Source: a virus
Length of the DNA stretch: 27,704 nucleotides
Direction: 5' to 3' (one strand)
Virus record (IMG/VR): IMGVR_UViG_3300046011_001614
Span: 1 to 27,704 of that record
Shown: positions 7,748-14,458 of the stretch, one piece after another
Layout of the letters: the number at the start of each line of letters is the position of its first letter
Position numbering within the stretch: the first letter of the stretch is position 1
Notes under the pieces: model-generated
The model's input: only the letters and a program-made list of their open reading frames with translations
Told to the model about the DNA's origin: nothing
Database searches by the model: none
Translations under genes and position numbers: made by a program

Positions 7748-7935
7748 CCAGAAATGAATACAAATCGTTAAGAAGTAAATACAGATTTGAAAGAAGTAAC
7801 GGTATGGATGATTGTTTTCAAGATTCTAATGTATTGATGATGGGGCAATTTAATCCAATTAAACAAAAAGTGATGTCAACAAAATTGTTTTATGCGTTAG
7901 TTGACTATTTTATTTTCAAAACATTTAAAGGATGA
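7744..7935 (+). CDS. Small hypothetical protein (63 aa)
   Basis: Not recognised. A basic small protein whose start overlaps the upstream stop (ATGA) and whose stop lies 4 nt before the next ATG, so it is the middle member of a three-gene operon. Arg/Lys-rich N-terminus (TRNEYKSLRSKYRFERSNG) and aromatic C-terminus (KLFYALVDYFIFKTF). Could be a host-directed early protein on the basis of promoter class only. Confidence 0.6.
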   Translation: MTRNEYKSLRSKYRFERSNGMDDCFQDSNVLMMGQFNPIKQKVMSTKLFYALVDYFIFKTFKG

Positions 7936-7939
7936 TTTT

Positions 7940-8392
7940 ATGAGTGATACGTATAGTTTTGGTAACGCAGATTTCTCTTTGAATAACGACAGAGTTGAAA
8001 TCGAACAAGAACTTGAATATGGGTCGGCAATTTCGTCGTTCCATATAAATGAAATTGATGAAGTCATCGATATGTTGAATACATTTAAGAAAGATTATCG
8101 ACGCAATAAACGTTCTGTATTAGAATCTAAGATTGTCGAATTACAGAATGAATTGAACGCATTATCATCTTCTTATCTTGGTGCGTTAAAAATAGATGAT
8201 AAAGTGTTTGTTAAAGATTTTGATGATCCAACATGGTCAATTAGATATTTTGCTGGATTAACATGCGATGGTAGACCAACTGCATACACGTATGGGGATA
8301 AATCAGATTCAAAGGATCCTACTACATTTCCATGGGATGAATGTATTCGTTGGGAAGATATAACAGACGATATGATTATTGACGATGAATAG
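7940..8392 (+). CDS. Hypothetical protein (150 aa)
   Basis: Not recognised. The start ATG 7940 has AAAGGA at 7927-7932; an in-frame TTG further upstream lies inside the preceding gene and is rejected. The N-terminal half is acidic with a coiled-coil-like helix (SVLESKIVELQNELNALSSSYLG). The C-terminal half has KIDDKVFVKDFDDPTWSIRYFAG, then FPWDECIRWEDI, like small phage proteins that resemble a beta-barrel of the form 'V-x-V-x-D...W..RYF'. No catalytic motif is visible. Last gene of its operon; a second promoter copy follows immediately. Confidence 0.7.
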   Translation: MSDTYSFGNADFSLNNDRVEIEQELEYGSAISSFHINEIDEVIDMLNTFKKDYRRNKRSVLESKIVELQNELNALSSSYLGALKIDDKVFVKDFDDPTWSIRYFAGLTCDGRPTAYTYGDKSDSKDPTTFPWDECIRWEDITDDMIIDDE

Positions 8393-8402
8393 AAAATAAT
8401 TC

Positions 8403-8430
8403 TTTCGAAATCTATAACAACCTTTATAAT
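8403..8430 (+). promoter_or_regulatory. Phage promoter, TTTCGA-N16-TATAAT class (copy 2)
   Basis: TTTCGA 8403-8408, 16 nt, TATAAT 8425-8430, followed by the same AGAATTCAAGTT and GTTAATTTTA as copy 1. The shared stretch extends from AATAATTCTTTCGA through the initial transcribed region, so the two promoters are probably a duplication. It drives 8475 and probably onward. Confidence 0.75.
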
Positions 8431-8474
8431 AGAATTCAAGTTAGTTAATTTTAAATTCTATTTGAGAGGTTGTT

Positions 8475-8714
8475 ATGTTATTCTTCATTATCGCATCTAT
8501 GATTAAATCTGGTGTATTAGATTCAATCTTCATTAAAACTTCTATTTCAAAAACATTAAAAGTTTTAAGAGAACAAATGCATTTGATTCAAGAAGTTAAT
8601 ATTTATTCAATGGACAAATCAGATGAAACAAAATATGTAATCGCGGTTTCATCTGATACAGAAGAAGTTAAATTCGTCATTGATTTCAACGACAAAAACA
8701 TTTACATGATGTAA
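8475..8714 (+). CDS. Small hypothetical protein with hydrophobic N-terminus (79 aa)
   Basis: Not recognised. GAGAGG at 8464-8469 supports ATG 8475. The first ~20 residues (MLFFIIASMIKSGVLDSIFI) are hydrophobic and could be a weak membrane anchor; the remainder is a soluble alpha/beta-looking segment with TKYVIAVSSDTEEVKFVIDF. First gene after promoter copy 2. Confidence 0.65.
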   Translation: MLFFIIASMIKSGVLDSIFIKTSISKTLKVLREQMHLIQEVNIYSMDKSDETKYVIAVSSDTEEVKFVIDFNDKNIYMM

Positions 8715-8758
8715 TTTTTACATTAAGTAATTTAACACAAACAATTTTATGAGGAAAC

Positions 8759-8989
8759 ATGTCTAGGTCTAAAAAATTAACCGAGAAACTAAAATGGATG
8801 GCAACTGTTGTGTCGTTGTTTGGTGCCATCCTAACTTCAGTCGGTTTGACTCCATTAAACATTATTGTATTGAACATTGGTTCGTTATTGTTCACCATCT
8901 GGGCTCTAAGGATTAAAGATAAAGCCATGATAACAGTTAATGCTGGGATGTTAACAATTTACGGATTTGGTACAATGTTAAACATTTAA
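8759..8989 (+). CDS. Small integral membrane protein (76 aa)
   Basis: After a basic cytoplasmic start (MSRSKKLTEKLKW) three hydrophobic segments are visible: about 14-32 (MATVVSLFGAILTSVGL), 33-50 (NIIVLNIGSLLFTIWAL) and 57-74. The topology suggests a three-helix inner-membrane protein. Similar small membrane proteins occur in other T4-like phages, but no function is known to me. GAGGAAAC precedes the ATG. It could alter the host envelope or metabolite transport; that is speculation. Confidence 0.7.
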   Translation: MSRSKKLTEKLKWMATVVSLFGAILTSVGLTPLNIIVLNIGSLLFTIWALRIKDKAMITVNAGMLTIYGFGTMLNI

Positions 8990-9003
8990 CAAAAGGATAA
9001 ACA

Positions 9004-9423
9004 ATGTCGTTAGATTTAACACAAGAAGAAACAATTGATTCAACTGAAGAAAAGAAAACTCCTAAATCCGTTAAGAGTAAAATTTCACCAAAAGAAGAAA
9101 CGGTTGAAATCAAAGAAGAACAATATTTGGATAATAAACAAATCATTGCCATTGATGGTATTTTGTATGAAATCATTCAAAATGATGAATTGATGACATG
9201 GCATGATTCTATAACGAATTCTGTTAATTTGAATGCTGTGTTGCCGACAAAAGAAACATTATTGATGATTTTATCTTCTAAGGAAAAATGGATTAAAGAA
9301 GGTTGGTATTGGTCTTCTACGTTATCTGATAGAGAAGTTTGGATTCAGAATTATATTGATTCTAAACGTAAATCTGTACCAAAATCTGATAAATGTAAAT
9401 CAATCTATCTTAAACAAATTTAA
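9004..9423 (+). CDS. Protein with a possible DUF1566/Lcl-type C-terminal domain (139 aa)
   Basis: The N-terminal ~40 residues are a charged Glu/Lys/Ser linker. The rest contains AIDGILYEII, LNAVLPTKETLLMIL and GWYWSSTLSDREVW. The combination 'LPTxEEL ... YWSST ... W' is characteristic of the DUF1566 (Lcl C-terminal) fold, which is found in secreted lectin-like proteins and in phage tail-associated proteins. The usual Cys and Arg-Val terminal features are absent, so the match is partial. The ATG 9004 follows AAAGGA. Role unknown. Confidence 0.65.
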   Translation: MSLDLTQEETIDSTEEKKTPKSVKSKISPKEETVEIKEEQYLDNKQIIAIDGILYEIIQNDELMTWHDSITNSVNLNAVLPTKETLLMILSSKEKWIKEGWYWSSTLSDREVWIQNYIDSKRKSVPKSDKCKSIYLKQI

Positions 9424-9427
9424 ACAT

Positions 9428-9676
9428 ATGCCATTCTATACGTTTAAAAATGTTAATACTGAAGAGATTACAGAGAAGTTTATGTCAATCTCATCATTAG
9501 ATGATTTCAAACAATCTAATCCAGATTTACAAGTTGTTATTTCGGGTGGGATGGGTTTGATTGATTCTCATAAATTAGATGCATCCAGAAAGAAAGATAA
9601 TGGATTTAAGGAAGTCCTCCAAAAGATTCATTCAAGAACTCCTGGATCCGTTCTAAACAGAACATCTAATATATAA
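9428..9676 (+). CDS. Small FmdB-like conserved T4-type protein without zinc cysteines (82 aa)
   Basis: It begins MPFYTFKNVNTEEITEKFMSI, then LDDFKQSNPDL and GFKEVLQKIHSRTPGS. This is the pattern of a small protein widespread in T4-like phages and related to the FmdB zinc-ribbon family (MPxYxFxC...), but without the cysteine pairs that bind zinc. ATG 9428 is chosen; the frame extends upstream but overlaps the preceding gene and lacks a better start. No biochemical role is known to me. Confidence 0.65.
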   Translation: MPFYTFKNVNTEEITEKFMSISSLDDFKQSNPDLQVVISGGMGLIDSHKLDASRKKDNGFKEVLQKIHSRTPGSVLNRTSNI

Positions 9677-9706
9677 TGACATATGTAAATTTTAATTGAG
9701 AACATA

Positions 9707-10357
9707 ATGTTTAATCATATACATCATGAATTACCACAGGCTGATAGAATTGTAATCAATGGTTCTAGATTCTATCAAACTTCTAATGGTAAAAGATATC
9801 CAAGTGTAACATCAGTGACAAGTTATGCTTCTCGACAATCGATAAATGAATGGAGGGAAAAAGTTGGTGAAGTAGAAGCCGATAAGATTTCTTCAAGAGC
9901 ATCTAATCGGGGAACAAGAATTCATTCTTTATGTGAAGATTATATTAACAACAAAGAAGTTATTCCATCTGATTTTGATACAGAAAATTGGAATCGTTTT
10001 AAACCCATTTTACACGACATTGATAATGTACATGGTTTAGAATTAAGATTATTTTCTGATTTATTGGAAGTAGCTGGAACTGCCGATTGTATTGGTGAAT
10101 ATAAAGGAGTTTTATCTGTAATTGATTTTAAAACTTCTGGTAAATTAAAACGTAAGGAATGGATTACAAATTATTTTCAACAGTGTGCATTTTATGGATT
10201 ATCATTTAGGGAATTAACAGGAATCAACATTAAGCAAATTGTTGTGTTAATCGCAGTCGACGATGAAGAACCTCAAATCTTTATTGAACCGATTCTCCCT
10301 TGGATAGCGTCCGCTAAAGAATGTAGAGAACATTATAGATTATCTACAGGAATTTAA
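9707..10357 (+). CDS. PD-(D/E)XK exonuclease (RecB/MGME1-like)
   Basis: A 216-residue nuclease of the family common in T4-like phages. Visible motifs are RGTRIHSLCEDYI (68-80), with the conserved His near 73; VAGTADCIGEY (122-131), with D127; VIDFKTSG (138-145), supplying D140 and K142; and YFQQCAFYG (156-164), with the QxxxY motif. Together these form a complete Mg-dependent exonuclease site. It probably processes ends of host or phage DNA. The start is ATG 9707 with a weak GAG upstream; it stands alone, followed by a hairpin-rich gap. Confidence 0.88.
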   Translation: MFNHIHHELPQADRIVINGSRFYQTSNGKRYPSVTSVTSYASRQSINEWREKVGEVEADKISSRASNRGTRIHSLCEDYINNKEVIPSDFDTENWNRFKPILHDIDNVHGLELRLFSDLLEVAGTADCIGEYKGVLSVIDFKTSGKLKRKEWITNYFQQCAFYGLSFRELTGINIKQIVVLIAVDDEEPQIFIEPILPWIASAKECREHYRLSTGI

Positions 10358-10368
10358 TGTAAAATGCA

Positions 10369-10445
10369 CCTTGTCCAAATCGCAGCAAAGAGTTAAGATA
10401 TAACGCTGATTTGGAAAGTATATTAACATAGATGTACGTTAATAT
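10369..10445 (+). other. Two inverted repeats in a 111-nt non-coding gap (possible attenuator or small RNA)
   Basis: An imperfect hairpin pairs CCAAATC-g-CAGC (about 10374-10385) with GCTGATTTGG (about 10405-10414). A perfect one pairs ATATTAAC 10420-10427 with GTTAATAT 10438-10445 around a 10-nt loop. Neither has a T-run, so they do not look like simple terminators. They sit between the exonuclease gene and the exported hydrolase. They do not fold as a tRNA (no T-loop GTTCRA motif). Confidence 0.45.
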
Positions 10446-10468
10446 GCGCCAAAAAAGGAACGCAAATT

Positions 10469-10951
10469 ATGCTTATAAAGATTCTAGCTACTATTCTAAT
10501 CTCATTTTTATCCATGAGTAATATTGTTCATGGTAAATCTAACGGACACAATGTTATCTCTTTTGAACAAAAAGAAATAAATTGTCTTGGTGAAGCAATT
10601 TACAGAGAAGCAAGAGGTGAACCTGTAACGGGTATGGCTTCTGTTGGTCTTGTGGTAATGAATAGAGTGAAATCTGAGAAATTTCCAAACTCAGTTTGTG
10701 AAGTGACTCATCAAAAAACGAATGGTATGTGTCAATTCTCTTATGCTTGTATGAAGAATCTACCAAAAATAAAAGAATCTGAAAAATTCAATTCGTTTTA
10801 CATGGCAAAAATGATTTACCGTAATCAGGTTAAAGACATTACTCGAGGTTCAACCTTCTTTGATATGGGTAGAATGTCTCACAACAAAAAGATGCATATA
10901 TCTAAATCAATTAAAGTTGGTCCACACCAATTTTATAAAGAACGGGTTTAA
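10469..10951 (+). CDS. Exported SleB-type cell-wall hydrolase, candidate endolysin
   Basis: The N-terminus is a Sec signal (MLIKILATILISFLSMSNIVHG) with likely cleavage near residue 22; a signal-arrest-release anchor is an alternative. The domain matches the SleB/Hydrolase_2 family: CLGEAIYREARGEP (39-52) with catalytic Glu42, then GLVVMNRV and FPNSVCEVTHQ, MCQFSYAC. It would cleave peptidoglycan in the periplasm. A signal sequence lets an endolysin be exported without a holin, and none is seen nearby. The upstream hairpins could control timing. Length 160 is normal for the minimal domain. Confidence 0.85.
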   Translation: MLIKILATILISFLSMSNIVHGKSNGHNVISFEQKEINCLGEAIYREARGEPVTGMASVGLVVMNRVKSEKFPNSVCEVTHQKTNGMCQFSYACMKNLPKIKESEKFNSFYMAKMIYRNQVKDITRGSTFFDMGRMSHNKKMHISKSIKVGPHQFYKERV

Positions 10952-10954
10952 GAG

Positions 10955-10982
10955 TTTCGTTAAGATTAAAATGTAGTATAAT
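10955..10982 (+). promoter_or_regulatory. Phage promoter, TTTCGT-N16-TATAAT class (copy 3)
   Basis: TTTCGT 10955-10960, 16-nt spacer, TATAAT 10977-10982. It begins right after the SleB-gene stop and drives the operon with 10996, gp33, gp59 and gp32. The AGGAG ribosome site follows within 3 nt of the -10 box, so the leader would be only a few bases, and an additional upstream start may exist. Confidence 0.65.
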
Positions 10983-10995
10983 AAAGGAGTTGTAT

Positions 10996-11178
10996 ATGAG
11001 AACACCAATTACAATAAATTCATTTGAAACTACAAAGAATAATGAAAAAGCTGTAGTTCATGTAGTTTTATGTGATGATGGTTCGATGTGGCAAATACTT
11101 GGTAATATCCGTGGAGTAACAACGGATTCTGTCTGGACTAGAATACCAGATATCCCTCAAGAACAACAAAAGGTTTAA
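10996..11178 (+). CDS. Small hypothetical protein (60 aa)
   Basis: Not recognised. ATG 10996 has AGGAG at 10985-10989, so the in-frame TTG at 10990 is rejected. The sequence MRTPITINSFETTKNNEKAV with VVLCDDGSMWQILGNIRG and VWTRIPDIP suggests a small all-beta protein; similar short 'CDDGSMW..........W..IPDIPQ' proteins are common next to replication genes in phages. It is the first gene of the gp33-gp59-gp32 operon. Confidence 0.65.
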   Translation: MRTPITINSFETTKNNEKAVVHVVLCDDGSMWQILGNIRGVTTDSVWTRIPDIPQEQQKV

Positions 11179-11179
11179 A

Positions 11180-11395
11180 ATGTTTAATACAATCAACGAG
11201 TTCTCAATCTTCATTGAATCGAAAGCCAAAGAAATGAAGATTTCAATCATTGATACAATTTTAGAATATTGTGAAGAACATCTACTTGAAATAACGGATA
11301 TTACTCCAATGTTAAATCGTTCTATCAAAGATAAAATAGAACAAGAATATATTGATTCTGGTATGTTACCCAGAAAAACAACTATTGAGTTATAA
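11180..11395 (+). CDS. 33: Late transcription co-activator (T4 gp33-like)
   Basis: A 71-residue protein with the pattern of gp33 in T4-like phages: an N-terminal helix (FSIFIESKAKEMKISIIDTILEYCEEH), LEITDITPMLNRSIKDKIEQEYID, and a C-terminal MLPRKTTIEL. gp33 bridges RNA polymerase beta-flap and the sliding clamp in late transcription. Identification rests on this pattern and on its place directly before gp59 and gp32 (T4 has 32, 59 and 33 together). It is shorter than T4 gp33 (112). It would act with gp55 encoded at 1242. Confidence 0.75.
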   Translation: MFNTINEFSIFIESKAKEMKISIIDTILEYCEEHLLEITDITPMLNRSIKDKIEQEYIDSGMLPRKTTIEL

Positions 11396-11396
11396 C

Positions 11397-11990
11397 ATGA
11401 ATGGATTTTCCTTATATTGCTATCATCATTCAATAAAATTACATTTCACCAAAGAAAAATATAACATCTTTACCCATAACGGTAAATCAAATTGTTCTTA
11501 TGAATCTTACTTGAAACGTAATGATTATAAAATATATGAAGCAGCTGGTAAATACTTCAAAACTGATATTGAAGCAATTCAATTCATTGCGGCAAACGTT
11601 GCTTATGGTAACGTAAATTTTATCTACGACTTAGACAAATCTGTTGACAATTATTTGATGTTCCTGAAAAGAAAACAATCAATAACTCACACATTCAAAG
11701 AGGATATAGATAAAATAGAGCTTGAAATAGATAAATTGAATAATCCTGATGTAAATTTATTTGATTTCTCTAAGAAAGCTCTACCTTTAATTTGGAATAT
11801 GTATCTATGTAATCAAATTACAACGGAAACTTTAAACATTCTAAATAACATTAATGGATTCTTAAATGATGTCAATTTAAAACAATTCGACAAAGATATC
11901 TTACGAATTAAAAAGTTCAACGGATTCTTTGATATGAATATCGATAAAATGTCAATCATCTATACAAATTCATTGTTAAATCGCGTCTAA
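11397..11990 (+). CDS. 59: Replicative helicase loader (T4 gp59-like)
   Basis: 197 residues from ATG 11397, which follows the gp33 stop by one base. It loads gp41 helicase onto gp32-covered forks. Similarity to T4 gp59 is visible in the N-terminal part: FTKEKYNIFTHNGK, YLKRNDYKIYEAAGKYF, then EAIQFIAANVAYG. The C-terminal half is all helical and Lys/Asn rich. Its position between gp33 and gp32, as in the T4 cluster, strengthens the call. The in-frame start upstream at 11352 lies in gp33 and is rejected. Confidence 0.85.
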   Translation: MNGFSLYCYHHSIKLHFTKEKYNIFTHNGKSNCSYESYLKRNDYKIYEAAGKYFKTDIEAIQFIAANVAYGNVNFIYDLDKSVDNYLMFLKRKQSITHTFKEDIDKIELEIDKLNNPDVNLFDFSKKALPLIWNMYLCNQITTETLNILNNINGFLNDVNLKQFDKDILRIKKFNGFFDMNIDKMSIIYTNSLLNRV

Positions 11991-12021
11991 AATAACTTTT
12001 TTAAAATCACAGGAATAAAAT

Positions 12022-12945
12022 ATGAACATTGAATCTTTACGTAAAATGCGCAACGCTGACTTCTCTACAATCACAGCTGAATTAGAAAAAATTGTATCTC
12101 CATCAACAAATCGTTCTGACGATGATGAACGTTATTGGAAACCAACTCGTGATAAAGTTGGTAACGGTTCTGCTGAAATTCGTTTCTTACCTCGTTTGGA
12201 AGGTGATGATTTACCTTGGGTTCGTGTTTATTCTCACGCATTTAAAGGCCCAACAGGTAAATGGTATATTGAAAATTCATTAACTACAATCGGTCAAGAC
12301 GATCCAGTTGGTAAAATCAATCAAGATCTTTGGAACACTGGTTTAGAATCAGATAAAAATAAAGCTCGTGACCAAAAACGTAGAACGTCGTTTATCGCAA
12401 ATGTATACATTGTTAATGATCCAGCTAATCCAGATAACAATGGTACTGTACGTTTATTCAAATTTGGTAAAAAGATTTTTGATAAAATCATGGATAAAGC
12501 CAAACCGGCATTTGCCGAAGATAAAAGTGTAAATGTATTTGATTTGTGGGATGGAGCAAACTTTAAATTACGTGTGAAAAACGTTGAAGGATTCCCAAAT
12601 TATGACCAATCATTCTTTGATTCTCAATCTGAATTATTGGGCGGTGATGAAAACAAATTATTATCTGTTATTCAAAAACAACACCCACTTCGTGAATTCT
12701 TGGATCCTAAGAATTTCAAATCGTTTGAAGAATTATCTCGTAAGGTTAATTCTGTGTTGTATCCTAATCAACAACAAGAAACTCCAACAGCTGCATCTAT
12801 GACTGAAAGTTATAAAGCACCAGAAATTAAATCTGCTACTCCGTCATTTGAATCTAAAATGCCATCTACCCCGAATCCAATGAGTTCTGGTGATGAAGAG
12901 ACTGACCTCATGTCGTACTTTAATTCATTAGCTTCTGATTTATAA
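12022..12945 (+). CDS. 32: Single-stranded DNA-binding protein gp32
   Basis: 307 residues. The core reads as the gp32 family: KVGNGSAEIRFLPRL, HAFKGPTGKWYIENSL, KRRTSFIANVYIVNDPANPDNNG, RLFKFGKKIFDKI, FKLRVKNVEGFPNYD. It ends in an acidic flexible tail (GDEETDLMSYFNSLASDL) used for protein contacts. In T4 gp32 the zinc site is H-x12-C-x9-C-x2-C; here all three cysteines are missing (NSLTTIGQDDPVGK... in their place), as in cyanophage gp32 to my knowledge. AGGA precedes ATG. It is the last gene of its operon and ends at a strong terminator. Confidence 0.95.
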   Translation: MNIESLRKMRNADFSTITAELEKIVSPSTNRSDDDERYWKPTRDKVGNGSAEIRFLPRLEGDDLPWVRVYSHAFKGPTGKWYIENSLTTIGQDDPVGKINQDLWNTGLESDKNKARDQKRRTSFIANVYIVNDPANPDNNGTVRLFKFGKKIFDKIMDKAKPAFAEDKSVNVFDLWDGANFKLRVKNVEGFPNYDQSFFDSQSELLGGDENKLLSVIQKQHPLREFLDPKNFKSFEELSRKVNSVLYPNQQQETPTAASMTESYKAPEIKSATPSFESKMPSTPNPMSSGDEETDLMSYFNSLASDL

Positions 12946-12971
12946 CAAGTTTTTTGATGTAAAATAAACTG

Positions 12972-13006
12972 ATGGAATAGTTCTTAATTGAACTATTCCA
13001 TTTTTT
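12972..13006 (+). terminator. Intrinsic terminator after gene 32
   Basis: Stem ATGGAATAGTTC 12972-12983 pairs perfectly with GAACTATTCCAT 12990-13001 around a TTAATT loop; T-run 13001-13006. Isolates the gp32 operon from the PEP-CTERM gene. Confidence 0.9.
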
Positions 13007-13026
13007 GTAGATAAAAATATGCATCT

Positions 13027-13034
13027 TATAAATA
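13027..13034 (+). promoter_or_regulatory. Late promoter TATAAATA for the PEP-CTERM gene
   Basis: Exact T4 late consensus TATAAATA, 23 nt before ATG 13058. The match to the window's own gp55/gp33 and the constant 22-24-nt spacing at other late sites support it. Confidence 0.85.
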
Positions 13035-13057
13035 TCTACAACAACAGGAGAAATTAA

Positions 13058-13915
13058 ATGAAAAAATTATTACTAGGAATGATGTTAATTGGTTCAATCA
13101 ATTATGCATCAGCTAATACGGTCAATGGGGTTTATTGGAATCCAACAGATGGTTCTGATTTAACTATTGATGGTGGGTTATTTGAAACCATAGCAGGACA
13201 TGTAGGTGACCATATCGTTGGTTATGGTGAAGTGAACAAATTCAACGGAAGATACCAAAATGAATTTTGTCCTGGATGCGAATTAACATATACATTTTCT
13301 TATCAAATGTTATCGTCTAGTTCCAATGCAGTGACATATGATGGTTCTAATACGTATTTCAAAACATTTGAACAAGTATGGAATGGAACATCTATTGATT
13401 ATATTAACAATTCGTTTTTGATAGGTTCTGGTGATAAACGGTCATTTTTCCCCACTATCAATCCATTAGAATATACATTTACGTTTGGTGATGGTATTGT
13501 TGAATTTTTTGCCGATTCAACTCCAGATTTCACTGAAAATGCGCCAACACTTGCTTCGGCTTCTGATGGTATTAGTTTCTTGAAATTAAAAAGTAATGGA
13601 TTATTGAGAGGGACTGGATATGATATTTTTAATCCAGGCGCAATTTACGGATCTGGTTCGGGATTCTTGGATGCAGTTTCCGGTTCAGCGTTTGAATTTT
13701 TCAATACAAATTCAATGAATGGTGCAGATTTACAATTTACGTCATCTTTCCATATCAATAATTCGGCAAGAGAATCTGATTATCTATTGGGAGGAACCGT
13801 TCATGTAACAGGTGATACGGTCGACGTACCAGAACCTTCTTCTATTCTAATTTTCTTGTCTGGAATCTTAGGGGTGTTCTATTTTGTATCCAATACCAGA
13901 AATATGGTAGCTTAA
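13058..13915 (+). CDS. Secreted PEP-CTERM domain protein of phage origin
   Basis: 285 residues. A Sec signal peptide (MKKLLLGMMLIGSINYASA) opens it, with cleavage after ASA. The mature part is Gly/Ser/Asn/Phe-rich with no recognised catalytic motif (one CPGC pair near 72). The C-terminus is a PEP-CTERM sorting signal: VPEPSS (257-262), a hydrophobic helix ILIFLSGILGVFYFVS, and a short tail with one Arg. In bacteria such proteins are recognised by exosortase and delivered to the cell surface. A late promoter lies just upstream and a terminator on each side, so it is a self-contained cassette. Likely role is modification of the infected cell's surface or the virion; both are inference. Host must carry exosortase for sorting. 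Confidence 0.85.
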   Translation: MKKLLLGMMLIGSINYASANTVNGVYWNPTDGSDLTIDGGLFETIAGHVGDHIVGYGEVNKFNGRYQNEFCPGCELTYTFSYQMLSSSSNAVTYDGSNTYFKTFEQVWNGTSIDYINNSFLIGSGDKRSFFPTINPLEYTFTFGDGIVEFFADSTPDFTENAPTLASASDGISFLKLKSNGLLRGTGYDIFNPGAIYGSGSGFLDAVSGSAFEFFNTNSMNGADLQFTSSFHINNSARESDYLLGGTVHVTGDTVDVPEPSSILIFLSGILGVFYFVSNTRNMVA

Positions 13916-13921
13916 ATTATT

Positions 13922-13957
13922 AAATCCAATTTAGATTAAATTCTAAATTGGATTTTT
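13922..13957 (+). terminator. Intrinsic terminator after the PEP-CTERM gene
   Basis: Stem AAATCCAATTTAG 13922-13934 pairs with CTAAATTGGATTT 13943-13955 around an 8-nt loop; T-run 13953-13957. Confidence 0.88.
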
Positions 13958-14114
13958 ATTGGATAAAATTTCATACGCAATTTATAATCCTCATAATTTG
14001 TTAATTACGGACGATTTAAGATGTTTTAATTAAATGTTAATGTAACTGTACAACATTATATTGAATCCGTCTTAAAACAACAAATTTCCATGTTTAAATT
14101 GATTTTAAAATATC

Positions 14115-14142
14115 TTTCGAAACATCGAATACTCGTTATAAT
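14115..14142 (+). promoter_or_regulatory. Phage promoter, TTTCGA-N16-TATAAT class (copy 4)
   Basis: TTTCGA 14115-14120, 16-nt spacer, TATAAT 14137-14142, then AGATCTCA. It precedes 14177 by a short leader with GAGGAA ribosome site. The 157 nt before it hold no gene. Confidence 0.75.
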
Positions 14143-14176
14143 AGATCTCAATACAAATTTATTATGAGGAATTAAA

Positions 14177-14455
14177 ATGGCAACTTACCTAACATCCAAA
14201 CGTCAATTTGACAAATTGAATGAATTTGAACGTAAAGATGTTCAACAAATTTTAGACAACTTCTTACATAAATCTCATACATTCGTTTCCATTGAATTGA
14301 GAAAACCTCCAAAAGGTATTCAGATGTCGGTTGTTTATGGATCGTTGGGTATTTGCGAATTTAATATGAAAGAATATATAAGAATGAATAGTAAAATCGT
14401 TAAACAATCGGTTGCCGTTGAAACCGTTAAATCTTGGTTAAATGAAAAAGGATAA
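14177..14455 (+). CDS. Hypothetical protein (92 aa)
   Basis: Not recognised. GAGGAATT precedes ATG. Sequence MATYLTSKRQFDKLNEFERKDV with a C-terminal helix (VAVETVKSWLNEKG) looks like a small alpha/beta cytosolic protein; strand-like pieces are HTFVSIELRKPPKGIQMSVVYGS. First gene of the operon with the ADP-ribosylglycohydrolase, with a 3-nt gap, from promoter copy 4. Confidence 0.7.
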   Translation: MATYLTSKRQFDKLNEFERKDVQQILDNFLHKSHTFVSIELRKPPKGIQMSVVYGSLGICEFNMKEYIRMNSKIVKQSVAVETVKSWLNEKG

Positions 14456-14458
14456 ATT

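Noticed and set aside
10360-10460. Possible tRNA in the hairpin-rich gap
   Set aside because: No acceptor stem with 3' CCA-type end and no T-loop GTTCRA; the stems do not form a cloverleaf.
12092-12283. Plus-strand alternative frame inside gp32
   Set aside because: It is a shadow of gp32, with no ribosome site.
13958-14114. Search for a gene or RNA in the gap before promoter copy 4
   Set aside because: Only short AT-rich frames and a weak distant TTTAAGA/TCTTAAA pairing were found; nothing to support a feature.
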